From Arachnia rubra (GTDB taxonomy: Bacteria; Actinomycetota; Actinomycetes; Propionibacteriales; Propionibacteriaceae), in the NCBI RefSeq assembly GCF_019973735.1, contig NZ_AP024463.1, positions 806,001-870,000 on the forward strand: a DNA stretch of 64,000 nucleotides, read 5' to 3'. The notes under the pieces were generated by a model. It was not told where the DNA came from, searched no databases, and was given only the letters and a program-made list of their open reading frames with translations. Below, one piece after another: positions 35,901-50,543 of the stretch. Position 1 is the stretch's first letter. Every line of letters begins with the position of its first letter. A program made the translations under genes and the position numbers.

Positions 35901-38738
35901 CACGTCTTCGACCTGGAACACGACCTGCCGGTCCGGCTGTGGGTGATCAGAACCGACGGGGACCAGCACACCCTGCTGCTCGTGCTGCACCACGTCGCGG
36001 GTGATGGCGCCTCGATGATCCCGCTCCTGCGCGACCTCGGGGCCGCCTACGAGGCGCGCGCCGCCGGGGCCGCCCCGTCGTGGCAGCCCCTGCCCGTGCA
36101 GTACGCCGACTACTCCCTGTGGCAGGCCGCCCAGGTCGGGCAGGGGGAGCTCGATTCCCAGACCGAGTGGTGGCGCCAGTACCTCGCCGGCATCCCCGCC
36201 CAAGTCCCGCTGCCGGCGGACGGCCAGCGGGACCTGAGCGGTGGCCGGCCCGCCGGGACGCAGACCTGCCGGATCCCGGCTGATGTCCACGAGGGCCTCA
36301 CACGGCTGGCGGCGGCGCACGACGCGTCGGTCTTCATGGTCTGCCATGCGGCCGTCGCCGCGCTGCTCAACCGGCTGGGGGCCGGCGATGACATCCCCCT
36401 CGGCCTGGTGAACGCCGGACGTGATGATGCCGCGCTCACGGAGCTGGTCGGGTTCTTCGTCAACACGCTCGTGGCGCGCCACGACCTATCCGGGGGGCCG
36501 ACCCCCTCAGAGCTGGTGGCGGCCTCCCGGGAGGCTGTGATGGGGGCTCTGGAGCATGCGGCAGTGCCCTTCGACGCCGTGGTCGACGCGGTCGCGCCGT
36601 CTCGCACGCCAGGGGTGCACCCGCTGTTCCAGGTGATGGTGAACCACCTCGTCGAACAGGCGGGGGCGACAGCCAGGCTGAGGCTGCCCGGGGTGCGCAT
36701 CGAGGACCTCCCGCTGGCCGCGACCAGCGCCAAGGTCGACCTCACCTTCAACATGGGCGAGCACCACGATGCCGGGGGGAGGCCGCAGGGGATCGACATC
36801 TCCCTGGACTATGCAGCGGACCTCTTCAGCGACTCCTCCGCCCGGACCTTGCTGCGCAGGTTCCTGCAGGTGCTGCGGTTCTTCGCCGAGCAGCCCGGAT
36901 CCCCCATCGGTCGGGCCGACGTGCTCACCCCCGGGGAACACGCGGAGGCGACGTTGCGCGGGGGAGCCGCGCCGCAGCCGATGACCTTCCCTGAGCTGTT
37001 CGAACGGGCGGTGGACGCGCACCCGGACTCTCCGGCGATCCGGTTCGAGAACCAGGAGCTGACCTATCGCCAGCTCGACGAGCGAGCCAATCGCCTGGCC
37101 CACTGGCTCATCGCGCGCGGTGCCGGACCGGAGACCACCATCGGGGTGGCCGGTCACAAAAGGATCGAGACGGTGGCCGCCATCCTCGCCGTCGAGAAGG
37201 CCGGCGCGGCCTACGTCTCGATCGACCCCGCCTACCCGGATGATCGGATCCGGTACATGCTCGCCGACGCGGAGCCGCTGCTCGTGCTCACCCCGCTCGC
37301 CGGTGCCGGGAGGTTCGGGGAGCTGGCCGTGAGCTGGGACGATGAGCGCATCGCCGCCGAGATCGCGGCGATGCCAGCGAACCGCGTGACCGACGCCGAC
37401 CGGATCGCGCCGCTGAATCCCCGGCACCCAAGCTATGTGATCTACACCTCCGGTTCGACCGGCAGACCGAAAGGGGTCGTGGTCACCCACAACGGCCTGG
37501 CCGCACTGGCCGCGGCCCAGTGGGAGCGCCTGGACCTCGGCCCCGGCGCCGGGGTGATGCAGTTCATGTCCCTCGGCTTCGACGCCTCGGTGCTGGAGCT
37601 GGCCCTCGGCCTGTTCACCGGCAGCGTGCTAGTCGTGGTCCCCGAGCGCCTGCGCAGCATGTCGGCTGAACTGGGGACGTACCTGGCCGAACACGGCGTC
37701 ACTGTCGGCGCGTTGACGCCAACGGCCCTCGACGCCATGCCTCCCGGAGCCTTCCCGGACGGCATGACCCTGCTCTGCGGCGGCGAGCCGCTTCCCGTCA
37801 GCGTCGCGGAACGCTACACCCACCAGGGACACCGGGTCGACAACAAGTACGGGCCGACGGAGGCGACGGTCGACACGGCATGGCACAGCTTCCGGCAGGA
37901 CACCGGGCAGATCGTCCCGATCGGCCGGGTGATCACGGGTGTGGAGGCCCGAGTCCTCGACCCCTGGCTGCAGCCGGTGCCCGATGGTGTTCCCGGGGAG
38001 CTCTACATCGCCGGCGTAGGCCTGGCGCGCGGCTATCTGCGCCATCCCGGCCTGACCGCGTCGAGGTTCGTGGCCGCCACCTGGGGCGAGCCCGGGGCGT
38101 TGATGTACCGCACGGGCGATGTCGTGGTACGCCGCCCCGACGGCGTGCTGGAGTTCGTGGGCCGCTCGGACCGCCAGGTGAAGGTGCGCGGTTTCCGGAT
38201 CGAGCTGGGCGAGGTGGAGGCTGCGCTGCGATGCCTGCCCGGTGTGAGCTCGGCGGCCGCGCTGCTGTACCCCAAGACCGATGAGGACGTGCGTCTCGTC
38301 GGCTACGTGGCGACAAGCAGGCCCGCCGGCTTCGACGCCGCCAGAGCACGAGAGTCCCTGGCGCAGTTGTTGCCCGCCCACGAGGTGCCCGCGGCGATCG
38401 TCGCGCTGGAGGTCCTGCCCACCACCGTCAACGGCAAACTCGATGCCGGGTCGCTGCCCATTCCGGTGTGGGGAGGTGGCACCGGCCGGGTCGAACTTGA
38501 GGAGGGGGTCGAGACCTTCCTGGCGGAGCTGTGGGCCGAGGTCCTCGGTGAGACAGCGCTTCCGGGGGCGCTCGACAACTTTTTCGAGGTGGGAGGCAAC
38601 TCGCTGCTGGCTGCGAAGATCACCGCGCGGGTCGCCGACCGGCTGGAGGTGGAGTTGCCGCTGCGCACCATCTTCGACAGGCCTGTGCTCCGTGACCAGG
38701 CCGCCGTCCTGGAGGAGATCCTCTTGGCTGACATCTAG
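32967..38738 (+). CDS. Two-module nonribosomal peptide synthetase, (half C)-A-T-C-A-T
   Basis: About 1923 residues from ATG 32967 (TGAGGAA upstream; ATG 32946 and GTG 32922 are also in frame). Order: C-terminal lobe only of a condensation domain (about 20-290); A1 (about 295-780, [11 protein letters not shown] and YRTGDLV); carrier 1 with GGHSLLA near 815; a full C domain with HHVAGDG near 1008; A2 (about 1350-1830, [11 protein letters not shown]); carrier 2 with GGNSLLA near 1875. My reading of the ten specificity residues is DGCIVAGIYK for A1 and DALALGKVDK for A2; neither matches a code I know, so the amino acids stay unassigned. There is no epimerase domain. It should load one residue, extend by one, and pass the dipeptide to the next protein. 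Confidence 0.95.
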   Translation: MTLTHSSSASRRLGVGSAAGSRKECLSRASRESLDFWREALDGIPAAIDLPATHPRGAERTGRRGQVPVEISADLHSRLDALAQRAGTCLFTVLQAGLCALLHRLGAGDDIPVGVIPPGGDPGSLRDAVVLRADLSGNPAFEELLRRVGEAGQAAFRHQEVLLDAVVEELQPARVPGCHPLFQVALALTAAGALGAGSNGSVSATPAEAGPPSVDLALTFTEHLSAGVPAGLTGVLEFAADLWTDTEAAAIGRRLVRLLGDVATDPGLRLSDMIVLLPEEMATARESGPMGPAPATLPELFRAQVASGPRRIAVECGDESISFVELDRLSDRWAALLAETGIEPEDVVACCLERSVLSIVMLLAVMKAGAIWQPIDPSYPDGRISFLVADSGARLVVCATQDAGRFTVPVLLVDDADIEQRLVAAPPAPSVLQDVRRGAYLIHTSGSTGRPKGVLVTHEGLAALGAEHRERLGVGPGSVSLQFSSHSFDGSVCEMTQCLLAGATMLMVPERARSLDGDFLELLSRVSHAILTPSTVMAIGTEHLPDGLGLVVAGEVFNPQLASEAADRLRLFNGYGPTETTIYVTHRRVTPEDQDPVPIGRPSLGKVVCVLDQWFRPVPDGSVGELYVGGPSLARGYLGRPGMTASRFIADPAGGGGRLYRTGDLVRRGADGELRFVGRADDQVEIRGFRVELDEVVSALLAVPGVSAAVARPHRTAVGDSLLAWVTPANIDPGEVRAAVSRQLPAYMVPSAIIPLGEFPLTSSGKVDAAALPIRGLTPADQDGQARTPAQEQVCAAFAEALGLPDVGVDADFFASGGHSLLAARVVSLLGGAASGVRLRDVFEARTPRELAGRLRHDEAAPVPVRSVTRVEPRPARVRASFAQQRLWTVNQLDGPSAAYNIPLAVRATGPLDVSALGLALQDVVRRHEALRTVLVSVDGEPLQVVRDVPVAEMLMTTLDARWLPAQEQEELVHRQAAHVFDLEHDLPVRLWVIRTDGDQHTLLLVLHHVAGDGASMIPLLRDLGAAYEARAAGAAPSWQPLPVQYADYSLWQAAQVGQGELDSQTEWWRQYLAGIPAQVPLPADGQRDLSGGRPAGTQTCRIPADVHEGLTRLAAAHDASVFMVCHAAVAALLNRLGAGDDIPLGLVNAGRDDAALTELVGFFVNTLVARHDLSGGPTPSELVAASREAVMGALEHAAVPFDAVVDAVAPSRTPGVHPLFQVMVNHLVEQAGATARLRLPGVRIEDLPLAATSAKVDLTFNMGEHHDAGGRPQGIDISLDYAADLFSDSSARTLLRRFLQVLRFFAEQPGSPIGRADVLTPGEHAEATLRGGAAPQPMTFPELFERAVDAHPDSPAIRFENQELTYRQLDERANRLAHWLIARGAGPETTIGVAGHKRIETVAAILAVEKAGAAYVSIDPAYPDDRIRYMLADAEPLLVLTPLAGAGRFGELAVSWDDERIAAEIAAMPANRVTDADRIAPLNPRHPSYVIYTSGSTGRPKGVVVTHNGLAALAAAQWERLDLGPGAGVMQFMSLGFDASVLELALGLFTGSVLVVVPERLRSMSAELGTYLAEHGVTVGALTPTALDAMPPGAFPDGMTLLCGGEPLPVSVAERYTHQGHRVDNKYGPTEATVDTAWHSFRQDTGQIVPIGRVITGVEARVLDPWLQPVPDGVPGELYIAGVGLARGYLRHPGLTASRFVAATWGEPGALMYRTGDVVVRRPDGVLEFVGRSDRQVKVRGFRIELGEVEAALRCLPGVSSAAALLYPKTDEDVRLVGYVATSRPAGFDAARARESLAQLLPAHEVPAAIVALEVLPTTVNGKLDAGSLPIPVWGGGTGRVELEEGVETFLAELWAEVLGETALPGALDNFFEVGGNSLLAAKITARVADRLEVELPLRTIFDRPVLRDQAAVLEEILLADI

Positions 38739-38765
38739 CCCGCCCCTGCCCATCCTGCCGAAAGA

Positions 38766-44339
<5,574 letters not shown>

Positions 44340-44363
44340 CAAACTGGAGGGTCAGCTGAGTCG

Positions 44364-44394
44364 TTGGCAAAAGTGCATTGACCTCTGCTATAAC
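44364..44394 (+). promoter_or_regulatory. Probable promoter of the CPBP protease gene
   Basis: TTGGCA (44364-44369) and TATAAC (44389-44394) with a 19-bp spacer, 25 bp before ATG 44420. So the CPBP gene can be expressed apart from the NRPS operon. The sequence CAGCTGAG around 44324 and 44353 is part of an imperfect local duplication. Confidence 0.5.
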
Positions 44395-44419
44395 GTTGAG
44401 GCATGCATGAGATCGCACG

Positions 44420-45367
44420 ATGAATGAGCTGCTGCGGCGTAACGACGGTCTGGCCGCTGACGGCCCACTGAGGCCGGCCGGCGGCTCGCCCTGGAGGGTT
44501 GTCGGTTTCGCTGGGTTGAGGCTTGCCGGGATCTTCCTGGGCATACCGGTGGGCACAGCCCTGCTGTCGCTGCTGGCCATGCCTTTCCTGGGTACGCGCA
44601 GGGTGGTCTTCGCCATGAATTCGGCGGGCGGCGTCTTCACGCTTCTCTCCTCAGTGGTGGTCTACCTCCTGCTGGTGATCCTCCTGGAGGGCCGCCGGAG
44701 ACCCTACGAGCTCGCGTTGCGCCGGAGCTGGGGGTTGCTGGCCGGCCTGGGGATGGGCGCCGCCCTGCTGCTGGTGTGCTATGCCGTGGTGGCCTTGCCC
44801 GGGGGATACCAGATCGGCGTGGTCTCCCACATCCAGTACGGGGAGCTGATCAGAAAGGTCTTTGCCGCGGGTATCATCGCCGGTGTCTCGGAGGAGCTGA
44901 TCTACCGGGGCGGGCTGTACCGTTGCATCGAGGATGTCCTCGGGACGTGGGGCGGGATCCTCGTCTCGGGCCTGGCCTTCGGCCTGGTGCATCTCCGCAA
45001 TCCGAACGGGAGCCTGTGGGCCGCTGCCGCCATCGCGCTGGAGGCCGGGCTGCTGTTCGGTGTCCTGTATGCGCTGACCCGCTCGCTGTGGGTGTGTATC
45101 GGCTTCCACGCGGCATGGAACATCACGCAGGGACCGCTGATGGGGGTGCCGATCTCCGGCACCAGCGCCGGTCCCTCTGTGCTGCAGACGACGACGACCG
45201 GCCCGGACTGGCTGACCGGTGGCTCCTTCGGGCTCGAGGCCAGCGTGACCACGGTGCTTCTTCTCACCCTGCTGTCGGTGGTCCTCGGGGTGCGCCTGGC
45301 GCGCCACGGCCCCGTCGTCAAACCCCTCTGGAAGCGCCGGGCCGGGCGGCCAAGGTCCGTGAGCTGA
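44420..45367 (+). CDS. CPBP family intramembrane metalloprotease (CAAX/Abi)
   Basis: 315 residues with about eight helices. The three catalytic motifs are complete: SEELIYRG (EExxxR), FGLVH (FxxxH) and FHAAWN (HxxxN/D). The family includes CAAX-type proteases and bacteriocin self-immunity proteins. It lies 80 bp downstream of the NRPS-MFS fusion, but with its own likely promoter, so a role in self-protection or processing of the peptide is possible, not shown. No good ribosome site precedes ATG 44420. Confidence 0.88.
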   Translation: MNELLRRNDGLAADGPLRPAGGSPWRVVGFAGLRLAGIFLGIPVGTALLSLLAMPFLGTRRVVFAMNSAGGVFTLLSSVVVYLLLVILLEGRRRPYELALRRSWGLLAGLGMGAALLLVCYAVVALPGGYQIGVVSHIQYGELIRKVFAAGIIAGVSEELIYRGGLYRCIEDVLGTWGGILVSGLAFGLVHLRNPNGSLWAAAAIALEAGLLFGVLYALTRSLWVCIGFHAAWNITQGPLMGVPISGTSAGPSVLQTTTTGPDWLTGGSFGLEASVTTVLLLTLLSVVLGVRLARHGPVVKPLWKRRAGRPRSVS

Positions 45368-45386
45368 GGCGTGGAATCATGGCCTC

Positions 45387-46721
45387 ATGCCAGATACACC
45401 CGATTCCCCAGATACACCTGATCCCACTGCGCTCAGGCCGCGACGCATCGTCGTCGGGGTGGCAGGCTCCATCGCGGCATACAAGGCGCCTTTCGTCATC
45501 CGCGCGCTGCGGGACGCCGGACATGAGGTCAAGGTGGTGCCCACCGAGGCGGCGCTGCGGTTCATCGGCGCGCCCGCCCTGGCGGCGGTCTCCGGGGCAC
45601 CGGTCTCCTCTGGGGTGTTCGACGACCCGGCGGCTGTCGAGCATGTGGCGACGGGGGAGTGGGCCGAACTGGTCGTGGTCGCCCCAGCCTCGGCGGACCT
45701 GCTGGCCCGGGTCGCCGCTGGCCGGGCCGACGACCTGCTCACCGCGACGATCCTGACCACCACGGCCCCGGTCCTGCTCGCGCCGGCCATGCATCCCCAG
45801 ATGTGGCTGAACCCGGCCACGCAGGAGAACGTGGCCACGTTGCGGCGCCGGGGATTGACGGTGCTGTCACCTGATTCGGGACGCCTGACCGGCCAGGATT
45901 CCGGGGTGGGCCGGCTGCCCGATCCCGACCGGATCGTCACGGAGGCCTTGGCTGTGCTGGAGTCCGCCGACGCCGAGGGCCTGCCCACCGGACTGGAGGG
46001 TAGGCGCGTGGTGGTCTCGGCGGGTGGCACCCGTGAGCCCATCGACCCCGTCCGTTTCCTCGGCAATCGCTCCTCCGGCCGGCAGGGCTGTGCCATAGCG
46101 CGGGCCGTTGCGGCCCGCGGCGCTCGCGTTTCTCTCGTGTCGGCACACGTGGAGCCTGGTCTCCTGACCCAGCTGCCGCAGGCCATCGAGGTGGTGCCGG
46201 TGAACACGGCCCTGGAGCTAAACGATGTCGTGCGGCACCTGTGCACCGACGCCGATGCCGTGTTCATGGCCGCTGCGGTCGCCGACTACCGGCCCGCCGC
46301 CGTGGCCACCACCAAGATCAAGAAGCACAGCCTGGACAACGGGGACGATGGGCTGGACGACGAGACAGGCATCGTTCCGGCGCCGGTGATCAGCCTGGTG
46401 GAGAACCCCGACATTCTCGCGGGGCTGGTCTCCGACCCGCCCCGGAGCGATGGTGGCCGGACCGTCGTGGTCGGTTTCGCGGCGGAGACGGGCGACGAGG
46501 ACGGGGACGTCCTCAGCCACGGGGTCGCGAAGGCCTGGCGCAAGGGGGCCGACCTGCTGGCGGTCAACGCCGTCGGCCCGGCCCTCGGATTCGGTGACGT
46601 GCCCAACGCCGTGGTCGTCCTGGATGCCCAGGGCCGTGAGGTGGCCCGGGCCTCGGGCAGCAAGGACGAGGTGGCCCGGGCGCTGGCCGATCTCGTCGCC
46701 GAGCGCCTCAAGTCCGCCTGA
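45387..46721 (+). CDS. coaBC: Bifunctional phosphopantothenoylcysteine decarboxylase/phosphopantothenate-cysteine ligase
   Basis: Catalyses two steps of coenzyme A synthesis: CTP-dependent joining of cysteine to phosphopantothenate (CoaB) and FMN-dependent decarboxylation (CoaC). 444 residues. CoaC part: GVAGSIAAYKAP, active His in VEHVATG, VVAPASADLLA and LAPAMHPQMW. CoaB part: SAGGTREPIDPVRFLGNRSSG and AAAVADYRPA. The first 14 residues hold two copies of PDTPDS/PDTPDP from a tandem 18-bp repeat. CoA is the source of the phosphopantetheine arm of NRPS carriers, though the adjacency may be chance. Only 19 bp after the CPBP gene. Confidence 0.95.
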   Translation: MPDTPDSPDTPDPTALRPRRIVVGVAGSIAAYKAPFVIRALRDAGHEVKVVPTEAALRFIGAPALAAVSGAPVSSGVFDDPAAVEHVATGEWAELVVVAPASADLLARVAAGRADDLLTATILTTTAPVLLAPAMHPQMWLNPATQENVATLRRRGLTVLSPDSGRLTGQDSGVGRLPDPDRIVTEALAVLESADAEGLPTGLEGRRVVVSAGGTREPIDPVRFLGNRSSGRQGCAIARAVAARGARVSLVSAHVEPGLLTQLPQAIEVVPVNTALELNDVVRHLCTDADAVFMAAAVADYRPAAVATTKIKKHSLDNGDDGLDDETGIVPAPVISLVENPDILAGLVSDPPRSDGGRTVVVGFAAETGDEDGDVLSHGVAKAWRKGADLLAVNAVGPALGFGDVPNAVVVLDAQGREVARASGSKDEVARALADLVAERLKSA

Positions 46722-46730
46722 GAAGGGGTT

Positions 46731-46786
46731 ACGGCCCGGTAGGTAGCGGCACATGGCTGGTCTGCCTGCCAGGATCTGCTGGCTAC
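46731..46786. repeat. Left direct repeat flanking the AlbA_2 gene
   Basis: 56 bp starting ACGGCCCGGTAGGTA and ending ATCTGCTGGCTAC. It matches 48350-48404 over its full length except for one missing A. Inside is a small hairpin, GCCAG-GATCTG-CTGGC. It starts 10 bp after the coaBC stop. Confidence 0.85.
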
Positions 46787-46826
46787 CGGATCGCAGGTCT
46801 GCCTATGTGAAGCGCATCTCCAGCCG

Positions 46827-46871
46827 AACTTCCCACTTATCTTTTCAGGGTGTTATGTTAAGTGGGAAGTT
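46827..46871. promoter_or_regulatory. Perfect 13-bp inverted repeat at the AlbA_2 gene promoter
   Basis: AACTTCCCACTTA (46827-46839) and TAAGTGGGAAGTT (46859-46871) are exact inverted copies 19 bp apart. The space between them contains TATGTT (46855-46860), a possible -10. The right arm ends 11 bp before the start codon. It looks like an operator for the gene's own DNA-binding product. Confidence 0.65.
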
Positions 46872-46882
46872 GAGAGGGAGCT

Positions 46883-48319
46883 ATGGACGAACAGAGCCTT
46901 CAAGAACTCGTGGAACGGCTCCGTCTTGTGGGGACGGACCAGCAGCAAGTGGAGGTGAAGAGTGCCGTCGGCAAATCGGTGCTGGAGACCCTCAGTGCCT
47001 TCTCCAACGGTGCGGGTGGCATCGTCTTGATCGGGTTGGCCGAACGGGAGGGTTTCTCTCCGGTGCCGGGTTTCGATGCTGTTGCCCAGCGAGACGCGTT
47101 GCTTTCGCGATGCGCCGAGATGACACCCACGGTGCGGCCCGACGTCCTGCTGATGCCCTTCGAGGGGAATGTCGTGCTGGTGGCGACGGTGCCCGAGATG
47201 CTGCCGCGTGACAAACCCTGCTACGTGACTGCGAGGGGACGCTACCAGGGCAGCTATCTAAGGACCGGCGACGGTGATGTGAAGCTGCAGCACTACGAGA
47301 TCGATCGGCTGGTTGAGGAGCATGCCCAGCCGGTGTGGGACGAGGAACCCATTCCTGCAGCCCGGCTGGAGGATCTGAACACAGAGGCACTCGCCTCCTA
47401 CTGTGCGGGTCAGCGTCAGGACCGTCCCCGGACCTTCGTGCAGGGCGATGAGGTGGCCCTGCGGCGGCTCAGGATTATGCGCGATGCCCACCCCACCCTC
47501 GCGGCTCTTCTCGCGCTGGGTGAATATCCCCAGGAGTTCTTCCCGCGGCTCACCATCACTTTCGCGGTTTTCCCCGGAGCTACGAAGGGCGAGATTGGGA
47601 CAGGGACGCGGCTGCTGGACAGCGCCACACTCAACGGGTCAATTCCAGAGCTCGTCGAGGAAGGGGTCTCACTAGTCAGGAAGAACATGCGTCAGGGAGC
47701 TCTCCTTGATGAGGTCTACCGCCGCGAACTGCCTGACTATCCATTGGTGGCAGTGCGAGAGGCCCTGGTTAATGCGCTCATGCACCGGGACTATTCGCCG
47801 ATGGCGCGCGGCACCCAGGTGCAGCTCAACATGTATGTGGACCGGTTGGAGGTGGTCAGCCCAGGAGGGCTGTATGGGGCGGTGACCCTGCGCACGCTGG
47901 GGACGGCTGGGGTCAGCTCGACCCGCAACCAGCGCCTTGCCACGCTGCTGGAGCATGTGCGGTTCCCAGGCGGCGGGTTCGTCGCTGAGAACCGGGGCAC
48001 TGGTTTTGCCGTGATTGCGGCGGAACTGGAGAAAGCCCTGATGCCCCCAGCCGAGGTCCGCGATGATCTGGTCAGCTTCACCATCATCTTCCGCCGGCGC
48101 CGGATGGTCCAGGGCAAGCAACGGAGCACGGCTCGATCAGGTATCGAGAGGGCTCTGCGGGAGAGGACGTCGGCGACGACGACGGAGCTGATGGAGGCGA
48201 CGGGTTTTAGCCGCACCGCCGTCCAGAAGGCTCTCAATCAGCTCGTTGCCGAGGGGGTCATCGAGGCCCTGGAACCCCCGAGGAGTCCGCGCCGCCGCTA
48301 CCGGGTCGGTAGGCAGTGA
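46883..48319 (+). CDS. Schlafen/AlbA_2 domain ATP-binding regulator
   Basis: 478 residues. An AlbA_2 (Schlafen-like) domain at about 18-125 (EVKSAVGKSVLETLSAFSNG, then IGLAE), a central GHKL-type ATP-binding region (about 290-380) with VREALVNALMHRDYS and VDRLEVVSPGGL, and a C-terminal winged helix (about 420-470, TTELMEATGFSRTAVQKAL). Proteins of this layout are transcription regulators or defence-linked proteins. Ribosome site GAGAGGGAG precedes ATG 46883. The gene stands alone between the two direct repeats, with a matching inverted repeat at its promoter. It may be a mobile cassette or defence gene; no transposase or integrase is seen. Confidence 0.88.
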   Translation: MDEQSLQELVERLRLVGTDQQQVEVKSAVGKSVLETLSAFSNGAGGIVLIGLAEREGFSPVPGFDAVAQRDALLSRCAEMTPTVRPDVLLMPFEGNVVLVATVPEMLPRDKPCYVTARGRYQGSYLRTGDGDVKLQHYEIDRLVEEHAQPVWDEEPIPAARLEDLNTEALASYCAGQRQDRPRTFVQGDEVALRRLRIMRDAHPTLAALLALGEYPQEFFPRLTITFAVFPGATKGEIGTGTRLLDSATLNGSIPELVEEGVSLVRKNMRQGALLDEVYRRELPDYPLVAVREALVNALMHRDYSPMARGTQVQLNMYVDRLEVVSPGGLYGAVTLRTLGTAGVSSTRNQRLATLLEHVRFPGGGFVAENRGTGFAVIAAELEKALMPPAEVRDDLVSFTIIFRRRRMVQGKQRSTARSGIERALRERTSATTTELMEATGFSRTAVQKALNQLVAEGVIEALEPPRSPRRRYRVGRQ

Positions 48320-48349
48320 TTCAGGGCAATTCAATCTGATCTGACGGTC

Positions 48350-48404
48350 ACGGCCCGGTAGGTGCGGCACATGGCTGGTCTGCCTGCCAGGATCTGCTGG
48401 CTAC
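48350..48404. repeat. Right direct repeat flanking the AlbA_2 gene
   Basis: 55 bp, identical to 46731-46786 except for one deleted A (AGGTGCGG against AGGTAGCGG). The two copies are 1619 bp apart, start to start. The remaining 48405-48475 to galK shows no gene. Confidence 0.85.
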
Positions 48405-48475
48405 GGGCCTTGGGTGGGTTTCTCATCGAGGGCCTGGCCCGGCAGCACGGGTTCTAGCCCTTCCAGCCCGCGGCC

Positions 48476-49669
48476 TCAGAGGCGGTGGGCTGGGGCGCCT
48501 GGCCTGGTGACCAGGACTGATGCCCGGGGCGCCAGTGCCGGGAACTCCGCGGTGTAGCGTTCCAGCCAGGCGGCGGCGAAGCCGGCGGCGTCGGACGACG
48601 GGACCAGCGCCCACACCGAACCGCCGAAGCCCGCGCCGAAGCTGGAGGCTCCCCTCGCGCCCAGTTCGCGGGCCAGGGCCTGCATCCGGATGGTCTCAGG
48701 CACCTGATTGCCCAGCCTGGTCTCGGCGTTGCGCTGGGAGCGGTCCGCGAGCTGTCCGAAGCCGTCGAGATTGCCGTCTGCCAGTGCCTCGACAGCGGCC
48801 GGGATCAGCTCCTGCGACTCGGTCAGGAAAGCCTTCAGACGCCTGGACAGGTCCGGGTCGTGAGCCACCACCGCATGCAGTCCCTCCAGGGCGTCGTCGT
48901 CGCTGGCCAGGACGTCGCCGATAGTCAGGTCCTCAGAGCCGGTCGCCGAATTCCACGCCGCCACGATCTCGCGGGTCCTCAGCGACGCCACGTTGTAGAG
49001 CTCCAGGGCCGAGCCGGTCTTCTCCGCCAGCACACCCGAGACCCCGACCACGAAGCTCCAGTCCGGGGGGAGGGGGACGGACTCGCCCTCCCGGATCGGG
49101 CAGAACCGGAACCGGGTCAGGTGGCCTTCCCGGCAGCACAGCATCGCGGTGTGGTCCTCGGAGCCGCCGAAGGTCCCGACGCCCCGCACTCCTGTGAGGG
49201 TTCCGAAGCTCATCCCGTTCTCAAAGCAGGCGAGATACCCAGCCAGGTCGATCTGGCTGCCGATGTTCTCCTGCCACTGCGGATATTCCCGGAAACCATT
49301 GTGGTCGATCAGGCACAGCGCCAGCGCGACGACCAGCGCTGAACTCGACGACATCCCCGAGGCCAGCGGCAGGGTCGAGTCGATCACCAGGCGGGCGGGA
49401 CGCAGCTCACCGAAGTTCAGTGCCAGGCGGTCGATCACCGCCTGCAGATAGCCACCCCAGTGACCTGCCGGCGGCGAGTCAGGACTGTTGGGGGCAAGGC
49501 TCAGCTCCTCACCGGGTGAGGCCGTGGTGGTGGCGCAGATGCCGGAGTCGCTGTCCTGCAGCTCGACGGTGACTCCCTGCGTCACGGCCGCCAGCAGCGA
49601 GTTCCCGCCGGCGTAGTCGGTGTGCTTGCCGAGGACCTCCAGCCTCCCGGGGACGAACCAGGCGGTCAC
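48476..49669 (-). CDS. galK: Galactokinase-like GHMP kinase
   Basis: 397 residues with the three GHMP motifs: GRLEVLGKHTDYAGG at the N-terminus (the galactokinase signature with KHTDY in place of EHTDY), LPLASGMSSSSALVVAL for the phosphate loop near residue 105, and GASSFGAGFGGSVWAL near 345. It phosphorylates galactose or a related sugar at C1. The start overlaps the stop of the nucleotidyltransferase gene by 4 bp, so kinase and nucleotidyltransferase are made together, which suggests conversion of a free sugar into an activated NDP-sugar. The symbol is by family; the exact sugar is uncertain. Confidence 0.75.
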   Translation of the reverse strand: MTAWFVPGRLEVLGKHTDYAGGNSLLAAVTQGVTVELQDSDSGICATTTASPGEELSLAPNSPDSPPAGHWGGYLQAVIDRLALNFGELRPARLVIDSTLPLASGMSSSSALVVALALCLIDHNGFREYPQWQENIGSQIDLAGYLACFENGMSFGTLTGVRGVGTFGGSEDHTAMLCCREGHLTRFRFCPIREGESVPLPPDWSFVVGVSGVLAEKTGSALELYNVASLRTREIVAAWNSATGSEDLTIGDVLASDDDALEGLHAVVAHDPDLSRRLKAFLTESQELIPAAVEALADGNLDGFGQLADRSQRNAETRLGNQVPETIRMQALARELGARGASSFGAGFGGSVWALVPSSDAAGFAAAWLERYTAEFPALAPRASVLVTRPGAPAHRL

Positions 49670-50490
49670 AGACTCACCTCACGGGCGCGCAGGGCCTCCA
49701 CCACCGAGGCGATGTCTCCGCGGTTCGACATGTCAAGCACCCCGAAGCCGGCGCGGACGACGTGATACGGGTCGCCGCCAGCGATGGCGTGGCGCACCGC
49801 GTCGGTGATCTCGTACTCGCCACGCGCCGACTTCGGGATCGCGCGGGCAGCCGGGAAGATCGCGGGAGTGCACAGCCAGCAGTTCATGGAGATCACAGCC
49901 TCAGAACCCAGACGGCGGACTGTGGCCTCGTCGGGTTTCTCGACCAGCTCAGCCAGGTTGCCGCTGGCGTCGGCGGTGGCGAGCGCGAACGCTGCGATCC
50001 GGTCGGCGGGGATGTTGGAGCTGGCCAGCATTCCCTCACGGGTGAAGCCGACCAGCGCCGAGCCGGGCACCTCCCTCAGCAGGGCCAGCGCCTCGGTGGG
50101 GTAGTAGTTGTCGGAATTGATCACCAGCACCCGGTCATCGCCAGCGAACTCCTCCGCAGCCAGCACGGCGTTCGCGGTGCCGAGGGGCTCGGCCTGCACC
50201 GCGTAGGAGATCCTCACACGCCGCTTTGCAACGCCGTCGTAGTAGTCGCGGATCAGGTCATGCTCAGGGCCGATCACCAGGCAGACCTCGGTGAAGCCGG
50301 CATCCGCCAGAGCGGAGATCACATAGTCCAGAAACGGACGTCCGTCGAGGGAGATCATCGCCTTGACCCCGGCGTCAGCAGCCTTGCTCTGCTCAGCGGT
50401 CAGGGCGACGCCGCTGGCGGCTTTGCGCATACGCGACCCGAGCCCGCGAGCGAGGATGACGGCCTTGTGAGGTGCGGTAGTGGAAACCAT
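49666..50490 (-). CDS. Sugar-phosphate nucleotidyltransferase
   Basis: A 274-residue NTP transferase with the N-terminal signature AVILARGLGSRMRK, the substrate Lys segment VKAMISLDGRPFLDYV, the metal Asp in VLVINSDNYYP and FVEKPD-like ELVEKPDEA. It would make an NDP-sugar from the sugar-1-phosphate produced by the overlapping kinase gene. Nucleotide and sugar are not predictable. ATG 50490 is used; the frame is open further upstream to 50775 but overlaps the dhaL gene. Confidence 0.85.
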   Translation of the reverse strand: MVSTTAPHKAVILARGLGSRMRKAASGVALTAEQSKAADAGVKAMISLDGRPFLDYVISALADAGFTEVCLVIGPEHDLIRDYYDGVAKRRVRISYAVQAEPLGTANAVLAAEEFAGDDRVLVINSDNYYPTEALALLREVPGSALVGFTREGMLASSNIPADRIAAFALATADASGNLAELVEKPDEATVRRLGSEAVISMNCWLCTPAIFPAARAIPKSARGEYEITDAVRHAIAGGDPYHVVRAGFGVLDMSNRGDIASVVEALRAREVSL

Positions 50491-50543
50491 GGCGTGCAGC
50501 CTATTGAAGCCGCGCCCGATGATCACACCGGGGCAGGAAATGA

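Noticed and set aside
45780..45815. CoaC motif reads PAMHPQMW, with His instead of the Asn of the PxMNxxMW motif
   Set aside because: I recall His at this place in other actinobacterial CoaBC proteins, so it is probably normal rather than a defect.
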